A stretch of DNA of 5,412 nt from an uncultured Bacilli bacterium. Its GTDB lineage: Bacteria; Bacillota_I; Bacilli_A; RF39; UBA660. A program made the translations under genes and the position numbers. A model generated the notes under the pieces. That model made no database searches. It saw only the letters and a list, made by a program, of their open reading frames with translations, and was not told the DNA's origin. The stretch spans positions 1 to 5,412 of the forward strand of contig CAKORQ010000072.1 of assembly GCA_934101445.1 (NCBI GenBank), in the 5' to 3' direction. Each line of letters starts with the position of its first letter. Positions within the stretch are counted from its first letter, which is position 1. Below are positions 1 to 5,412 of the stretch, piece after piece.

Positions 1-1470
1 AGCATATATATCTAAATCTATTAAAGTTCCATTATAATAAATATTTTCTAATTTTAATTCGTTTTTATAACCAATTCGATCTAATTTAAAAGTGCCATTA
101 TATCCTAATTCCGCGGCATTAATATCAATATCTTCTCCTGCTAAATTATTATTATCACTATAAACATTAAGAGTAGCCTTATCAAAACGATATTCCCTAT
201 CCGTTTTTAAATAATAACTTATCGAATTAGCCGTTATTTTAGTTATCTTAAGTTCAATATTAGGTTCTTTGGTTCTAACAGTTATAACATCTTCCGTTAC
301 CGTATTTATTGCCACTTCGACATTAATCGTATATTTAAGACTAATATTATAATTAGTATTAGCATTTAGCCCTCTAATCGTCGTATTATTACTTTCTTTA
401 TTTAAATAATACTTTTGGGGTTCGACTATATTGCCCCCGGTTACTTCTAAATAAATAGTCGTAAATTCATTATTAGGATCAAAGACATTATAATTAACTT
501 TAATTGTACTTACCGATGATTCAATAACCCCAATCGAAAGCCAACGGGATAAATTATAATTTTTAATGTTGCCCTTAATCGTATTTTGATCAACTTGCAT
601 ATTATATTGTTGTTTATTAGTATCTTGTAAACTAGAATTTAAATTATTAAAACTACCTACCACCGTCTTAAAATAAGAATTGTAATAATCGTTTTGAGCC
701 TCGACTTGTTTTCTTAAATTCTCCACCTGTTTTTTTAAATAATCGGTCGTCGAGTTAATGGTAGCATTATCAATTTCCGGATTATCTTCCCCCTTTTCTT
801 CCGGTTTTTTATAATTATTAGTACTGCCAATAATTTTCTTTAAATCAATAACGGTATTATTTATATCTAAATATTCATTAGCAATATCAAAATCAAAACT
901 ACTCGTATTAATTACTAAGGGATTAATCTCTTTAACATTAATAGTATCATTATAAAGAGTACTATTCCCATTACGATCTATTTCAATAATTAAATAATCC
1001 TTCGTATTAATAGACCCATCACTGCTACTAATTTTTTTATCTATAATTAAGTATTTACGATCGGCTATTTTAAAGAACTTAGACCCATCAACTATACTTA
1101 TTTTATTTTCTTTAGTTAAACGACTAATTTCCTCATTATCTTTTACTTCATAATAAGTACCATATATATTTAAAGAAATATCACTATCTTCTTTGATGAT
1201 AGCATGAGTTCCTAAATTATAAGTTACATTTAACATATCTTCATTATTAATAAGTTTATAATTACCATCTAACCCCATCTTTAAACTAGCCGTTTTACTA
1301 ACTTTAATATAATTATTTTCCGCATCATAAGTTATACTATTTTTACCGACACTATAATTATTAGTATCTAATTTAATAAAATGATTAACTGCCATAATAA
1401 ACATAACCACAATTAAGAAAGTGATTACGGTAATTATAATAAATTGTAAAGAATTATTTTTCTTCTTCAT
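1..1470 (-). CDS. Membrane-anchored coiled-coil and Fn3-like surface protein (3' end outside window)
   Basis: The first 490 residues are visible, and the frame is open to the left edge with no stop. The start is the ATG at 1468-1470, chosen because AAAGGA sits 6 bases upstream and a classic MKKKNNS basic N-terminus follows. Residues about 9-31 form one long hydrophobic helix (IIITVITFLIVVMFIMAV) with no clear signal-peptidase site. It therefore looks like a signal anchor with the N-terminus inside and the rest outside. Residues about 33-222 form a mixed domain containing the block KFFKIADRKYLIID (131-144) and FDFDIANEYLDI (192-203). A linker (PEEKGEDNPE, 223-232) leads to a coiled coil at about 242-300, with core positions L245, V249, L252 and V256. 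An Fn3-like module follows at about 314-401 (TTIRGLNANTNYNISLKY), then part of another beta module. There is no cysteine. The gene is almost certainly co-transcribed with the giant repeat protein upstream. I do not recognise a named family. A surface anchoring or oligomerising role is inference. Confidence 0.9.
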   Translation of the reverse strand, partial: MKKKNNSLQFIIITVITFLIVVMFIMAVNHFIKLDTNNYSVGKNSITYDAENNYIKVSKTASLKMGLDGNYKLINNEDMLNVTYNLGTHAIIKEDSDISLNIYGTYYEVKDNEEISRLTKENKISIVDGSKFFKIADRKYLIIDKKISSSDGSINTKDYLIIEIDRNGNSTLYNDTINVKEINPLVINTSSFDFDIANEYLDINNTVIDLKKIIGSTNNYKKPEEKGEDNPEIDNATINSTTDYLKKQVENLRKQVEAQNDYYNSYFKTVVGSFNNLNSSLQDTNKQQYNMQVDQNTIKGNIKNYNLSRWLSIGVIESSVSTIKVNYNVFDPNNEFTTIYLEVTGGNIVEPQKYYLNKESNNTTIRGLNANTNYNISLKYTINVEVAINTVTEDVITVRTKEPNIELKITKITANSISYYLKTDREYRFDKATLNVYSDNNNLAGEDIDINAAELGYNGTFKLDRIGYKNELKLENIYYNGTLIDLDIYA

Positions 1471-1476
1471 AATTTT

Positions 1477-1482
1477 TCCTTT
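1477..1482 (-). promoter_or_regulatory. Ribosome binding site for the membrane-anchored protein gene
   Basis: Read on the minus strand, the 12 bases between the two genes are AAAGGAAAAATT. The Shine-Dalgarno AAAGGA directly follows the TAG stop of the upstream gene and lies 6 bases before the ATG. It fixes the start of the downstream gene. Ribosomes finishing the giant gene would end almost on top of this site, so translational coupling is plausible. There is no room for a separate promoter or terminator in the gap. Confidence 0.85.
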
Positions 1483-4400
1483 CTAAATAGTATAAGCATA
1501 TGATATTGTTCTTTCATCAACTGTTTGCCCGGAAGCATCAATAAATTGAATTTGAATATAATAAATACCCGTTCCGGCAATAATGCTTTTTAAGGTATAA
1601 CCATAGCAAGTCGAAGTTCCACAAACATTAGCCGTAGGACTAAATGCTTCTAATCCGGAAGGAGATGCTACTACAACCCCATCTTTATAAATAGAATAAC
1701 GAATAGCACTAATATCAGATAAACGCACCGAGTTCGAAAACGTTAGATTAATCTTCGATTTATCATTAAGATTAGTAGTGGCGTAAATATCCCCAACATC
1801 AATACCATCGCCGGTAAGACCATTTACATTTAAAGTCTTATAACTAACTGCAATATCATCTTCATTACTCGTATTAGTAAGATTAGCCTTATAAGTAATC
1901 ACTATCTTACTTTTCTTCGTTAAATCAATATTATTTAAAACAAAATTTTTACCACCCGTATAAACGCCATCATAACTATTAGGGATTTCCGTACCTTCTT
2001 CATCATAAAATCCCACGGAATACTGCCCCTTAACTAAAGTATAACTAGAATCAATAGGATTAACTTTAAAAGTTAGAGTATTCTTGTCAGTATCTCTTAA
2101 GGCTTGAATATAAAAGTAAGGAGCACTAAGTTGACCAAAATAATAAGTATTTGAATAAGTCGTATCAAGTTCATATAAAGTATTATTAGATTTCTTTAAG
2201 TAAGCCTTTAACCCCACGGCATAATTAATACCGGTTTTAAACCCACTAGCAGGAGGAATATTAATTTTCTTACTCATATTAGTAGTAATATTAACATCAT
2301 CACTTATATTAATATTATAAGTATCATCAAGCGGCGTATATATTTTCTTACCATTACTAGTACTAACGGTATATAAAGTATAACTAATATGGTCAATATT
2401 CTTAGTATTTTCTAAAGTATAGTTATAAGTTAAATACTTATTATCATAACTAGTAGCACTAAAGGTAAAGGTTTGATTTAACATAACTAGATTACTTAAT
2501 GTGGATATAGGATAATTAATTACATTAGTTTTATTATCAATATCATATAAACTCATATAAGAAACATTCCCATTATCAATAACATTAGCCTTAATCTTAA
2601 AGAAATAATAAGCACTAGGTCTTAAATTATCTAAAACTACCGGTTGATTTAAATCACTAACATTAACTTCTTTCTTATATATTAAATTAGAATTAGCCTC
2701 AATCATATTTTCATCAGTTTCATAAACTTCAAAATATATCTTATTATCTTGAATAGTATTAGAAGCACTACTTACTGTAGCCGTTACATAAGCACTATCA
2801 ATGCCAACATCAATTAAATACTTGCCATCTTTCTTTAAAGATACCCCGGGTACTAAACCGGTAAAGGTAAAGAAGTTATTTTCGGATGTCAACTTAGTTA
2901 CGGCAATCTGACTTGGATAAAAATGAATATTTTCATTATTCTCCGTAAATTTGAATCCCCCTTCATCTAATTTTAAATAATAAGAATTATTAAAACCATT
3001 ATCATTTTTTAAGTTAAAATTGTAATAACCATTTTGCAAAGGACTTTTGTTTACGGAAAAGCTAAATAAAGAATTCCAGGCCGTCGCCTTATTTTGGAGA
3101 CTATTACCCCTAACGATATAGTACTCACCCTTAGTTAAAGCCGAAGTTGCTTGTTTTAAGGCAAAGTTAGGTGTATATATATCTAAGGCTTTCGCTTCCG
3201 TATCAAAGCCAATTACGCCGGAGTCATAATAAGCATATAAATTAACCTCGACATTTTCATTAATAAAGTCTTCTAACTCCGATAAGTCAATAACGGCGGT
3301 ACCGGTATAATCAAATTCCACATTAAGAAACTCTCTGGTCTTATTATTAGCCGTAAAAGTAATTTTAAAATTAGTTACTTTCTCAAAGAATTCAGCATAT
3401 AAATCATAATCCGCAATCGATAACATTAATCTATTAGTTCCTAAATTAATAACATAACTTATGCCAGTAGGAACCTGTAATAACTTATCAAATTCTTGGG
3501 TCGTAAGTTCATAATCTTCCGCTTGATTAGCCTTTAATAATCGCACCTTAATATATAAGCCATAACTACCAGCATAATCTAAATTAATTGGGAAAGTTTG
3601 AAAATTATCACTTACAGTTACTTTATTAGTACCATAGATGCTGCCATTAACTTTATAATATAATTGATTATTTTCTAGGGCATTATCAACATCTTTATAT
3701 TTATATGCCCACATTAACTTTGTCCCATTAGAAGTATTTAAAACAGTACTAGGATAAGTTGTAAAATTGGGTAATTCTTTAGGAATAGCTAAGTTATCCG
3801 AGGCCGCAATCCCAGTGGTTGGAATATGTACCCCCTCATCTATTTTGCCATCTCCATTAACATCAACATCCATAATATAAGTTATATAATAAGTATTACC
3901 TCTTCTAAACTCCGTATCAGAAACATTCTGAGCAGTACCATACCCTAAGTAAAAAATAGTCTCGGGAATACTACCATCGTTATTTACTGGTAAATAATCA
4001 CTTTTGGCAATATATTTATCCGGATTAGTCGCATCATATAAATAATAAGTTACATATTTAACATAACGATTACTATTATCATAATTAGCCAGAGCCCTTA
4101 CCCCAACAATAGTATCATCTTTTAAATTAGCATCATGATGAGTTTTATCAGCATCTTTATTGCGAATATAACTAGTAGCAATCTTTGGATTGGTATCGGG
4201 ATCTTCTAAGGGTACTTTGGCTTTTAAAGTAATTATATTATTTACAATCGAAGATTCATTTGGCCACTTAGTATAATCATAAGCATTAGTAACCTCAATT
4301 GTTAAATTTTCATAAGAACGAAGAGCACTACTCGTAAGGCCAAAGGTTTCCGGAACAATTTCAAAAGTCTTATCATAATAAGTTTTCTTTAAATCACTTT

Positions 4401-5412
4401 CATATTCATTAAGATTAGTATCAACATACGATACACTCTTAATTAACTGACCAGTAGTCCCCGTTCCTGAATAAAGATTAAAAGTTAAATTAGTTAAAGT
4501 ATTAGCCTCTAAAGTATTATCTTCCCCATTAATAGCCTTTAACTGCGAAGTTATTTCAAAAGTCTTCGTAAGCGAACTATCATTAACAGAACTTTCTAAT
4601 AAGAAACTCTTAATATTATTAGTATTAACATTAAAGGTGCCAATTAACTGATTAGTAGAACCGTAACCATCATCTAAATCGACATAACCATAAACATTAA
4701 AAGTATAAGTTTCATTATTAGCCCTTAGGCCATTAACATCAATAGGTATCTTTAAAGTAGCCAAATTAAAACTTAGGGTATTAGATATTCCATGCGAATC
4801 AGTATATATTACTTTAATTGGTTTATAATAATTAACCGTTCCATATAAATCATTAATTTGAATAATCCCACTAATTCGTTCATAAGTAACATTTTCACTC
4901 TTAAACTCGACACTAGGATGAACTTTACCGTCTAACTGCATATATTCTTTAGGATAACCATGTTCGATTTCTACTTCTTTTTCATTATCATTAAATACGG
5001 CAAATACTTTAAATGTATAAGGAACTGATCTTTCAATACTATCCCCATCAACATTAACATCAACACTTCCTAAAGAAGAAGTCTCAATGGTTTTAACCGG
5101 TACCGGCGTATTATCCCCTGTCAATGTACGCATATCATATATTTCATAACGTAATTTAACTATACCATTATCTTTATCTTCAATATTATTAGCCTCTAAG
5201 ACAAACTTAGAATTAATCTTATCTACGCTAAAAGTAGTACTGCCTATTTTCGGACTTCTCTTTAAAGTCTTATACTGTTCTTTAATATTAAAATTATCTG
5301 AAATAACCATATTTTTATAAACAAAATCTGACAACTCCAAATTATAAGTTGTATTAGGATCTAAATTGTCAAAATTAAGATTTACACTTCGTAAGGACTC
5401 GGTATTTATTAA
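1483..5412 (-). CDS. Giant multi-module Fn3/Ig-like repeat protein, probably cell-surface (5' end outside window)
   Basis: This is the C-terminal 1309 residues of a very long protein, ending at a TAG stop (1483-1485). The frame is open to the right edge: the 24 codons before the TTG at 5338-5340 have no stop and encode a typical Fn3 strand (LDPNTTYNLEL). That TTG is therefore internal. Counting from the right edge, beta-rich modules lie at about 58-152, 166-262, 266-400, 408-535, 545-645, 648-745, 855-960, 970-1088, 1094-1198 and 1203-1309. They share Fn3-type features: an early strand of the form IRYSIYKDG, then a 'L.-.-T-Y-.-h' strand such as LRANNETYTF. Residues about 748-850 look different (GEYYIVRG, YYLKLDEGGF) and may be a beta-trefoil-like unit. 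A calcium-loop-like DVNGDGKIDE starts at residue 517. Only two cysteines occur (1264 and 1269). No enzyme motif, membrane helix or LPXTG anchor is seen, so any signal peptide or anchor would be upstream. A surface adhesin or scaffold role is inferred from architecture only. A phage tail fibre is a less likely alternative, given the membrane-anchored neighbour. Confidence 0.5.
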   Translation of the reverse strand, partial: LINTESLRSVNLNFDNLDPNTTYNLELSDFVYKNMVISDNFNIKEQYKTLKRSPKIGSTTFSVDKINSKFVLEANNIEDKDNGIVKLRYEIYDMRTLTGDNTPVPVKTIETSSLGSVDVNVDGDSIERSVPYTFKVFAVFNDNEKEVEIEHGYPKEYMQLDGKVHPSVEFKSENVTYERISGIIQINDLYGTVNYYKPIKVIYTDSHGISNTLSFNLATLKIPIDVNGLRANNETYTFNVYGYVDLDDGYGSTNQLIGTFNVNTNNIKSFLLESSVNDSSLTKTFEITSQLKAINGEDNTLEANTLTNLTFNLYSGTGTTGQLIKSVSYVDTNLNEYESDLKKTYYDKTFEIVPETFGLTSSALRSYENLTIEVTNAYDYTKWPNESSIVNNIITLKAKVPLEDPDTNPKIATSYIRNKDADKTHHDANLKDDTIVGVRALANYDNSNRYVKYVTYYLYDATNPDKYIAKSDYLPVNNDGSIPETIFYLGYGTAQNVSDTEFRRGNTYYITYIMDVDVNGDGKIDEGVHIPTTGIAASDNLAIPKELPNFTTYPSTVLNTSNGTKLMWAYKYKDVDNALENNQLYYKVNGSIYGTNKVTVSDNFQTFPINLDYAGSYGLYIKVRLLKANQAEDYELTTQEFDKLLQVPTGISYVINLGTNRLMLSIADYDLYAEFFEKVTNFKITFTANNKTREFLNVEFDYTGTAVIDLSELEDFINENVEVNLYAYYDSGVIGFDTEAKALDIYTPNFALKQATSALTKGEYYIVRGNSLQNKATAWNSLFSFSVNKSPLQNGYYNFNLKNDNGFNNSYYLKLDEGGFKFTENNENIHFYPSQIAVTKLTSENNFFTFTGLVPGVSLKKDGKYLIDVGIDSAYVTATVSSASNTIQDNKIYFEVYETDENMIEANSNLIYKKEVNVSDLNQPVVLDNLRPSAYYFFKIKANVIDNGNVSYMSLYDIDNKTNVINYPISTLSNLVMLNQTFTFSATSYDNKYLTYNYTLENTKNIDHISYTLYTVSTSNGKKIYTPLDDTYNINISDDVNITTNMSKKINIPPASGFKTGINYAVGLKAYLKKSNNTLYELDTTYSNTYYFGQLSAPYFYIQALRDTDKNTLTFKVNPIDSSYTLVKGQYSVGFYDEEGTEIPNSYDGVYTGGKNFVLNNIDLTKKSKIVITYKANLTNTSNEDDIAVSYKTLNVNGLTGDGIDVGDIYATTNLNDKSKINLTFSNSVRLSDISAIRYSIYKDGVVVASPSGLEAFSPTANVCGTSTCYGYTLKSIIAGTGIYYIQIQFIDASGQTVDERTISYAYTI

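Noticed and set aside
1483..1560. A C-terminal LPXTG-type sorting signal or membrane anchor on the giant protein.
   Set aside because: The protein ends in a beta strand (ERTISYAYTI) with no LPXTG, hydrophobic helix or basic tail.
3835..3873. A dockerin domain, implying a cellulosome-type complex.
   Set aside because: Only one loop is present. There is no second repeat and no following helix, and the motif is embedded in a beta module rather than at a terminus.
5032..5061. A second acidic loop, DVNVDGDSIE, as a calcium-binding site.
   Set aside because: The hydrophobic residue that should sit at loop position 8 is one residue late, so the EF-hand or dockerin spacing is broken. It is more likely a beta turn.
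5341..5372. Perfect TTGACA and TATAAT hexamers on the minus strand just before the TTG at 5338-5340, resembling a sigma-70 promoter.
   Set aside because: The spacer is 20 bases, well beyond the usual 16-18. The bases also encode an Fn3-like strand (FDNLDPNTTYN) in an open frame. AT-rich coding DNA makes such matches by chance.
1..5412. Genes on the plus strand, or small RNAs and CRISPR repeats.
   Set aside because: Two long minus-strand frames fill the window. I saw no convincing plus-strand frame with an SD, no regularly spaced direct repeats and no stable GC-rich hairpin. The short AT-rich recurrences such as attaacatcaac reflect repeated Asp/Val/Asn codons.

Overview
The window holds the adjoining parts of two large genes on the minus strand, and essentially every base is coding. 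Base composition is AT-rich (roughly 30% GC by eye, not counted). Leucine is mostly TTA, and lysine, asparagine, isoleucine and tyrosine are abundant. Together with a good AAAGGA ribosome binding site, this suggests a low-GC Firmicutes/Bacillota or Mollicutes-allied bacterium, perhaps an uncultured gut lineage. That placement is a guess from composition. All four visible tryptophans are TGG, and the one visible stop is TAG. This argues against the Mycoplasma code, in which TGA would be the usual Trp codon.

Region 1483-5412 (minus strand) is the 3' part of a very long gene. Its 1309 visible residues form a chain of about ten or eleven beta-rich modules of roughly 100 residues that resemble fibronectin type III (Fn3) or bacterial Ig-like domains. 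One module near the middle looks different, possibly a ricin/beta-trefoil-like fragment. There is one calcium-loop-like motif and a single pair of cysteines close to the C-terminus. No catalytic motif, transmembrane helix or LPXTG-type anchor is visible. The reading frame stays open to the right edge, so the true start lies outside the window.

Region 1-1470 (minus strand) is the 5' part of a second gene. It starts 12 bases after the stop of the first, with its own Shine-Dalgarno in the gap. Its product begins with a single signal-anchor helix. This is followed by a compact membrane-proximal domain, a charged proline-containing linker, a coiled coil, an Fn3-like module and the start of another beta module. 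It runs off the left edge.

The tight spacing and shared module type indicate one transcript that makes two surface proteins: a giant adhesin-like fibre and a membrane-anchored partner. Exact functions cannot be read from the sequence. No RNA gene, mobile element, CRISPR array, promoter or terminator is supported, and there is no gene-free stretch longer than 12 bases.
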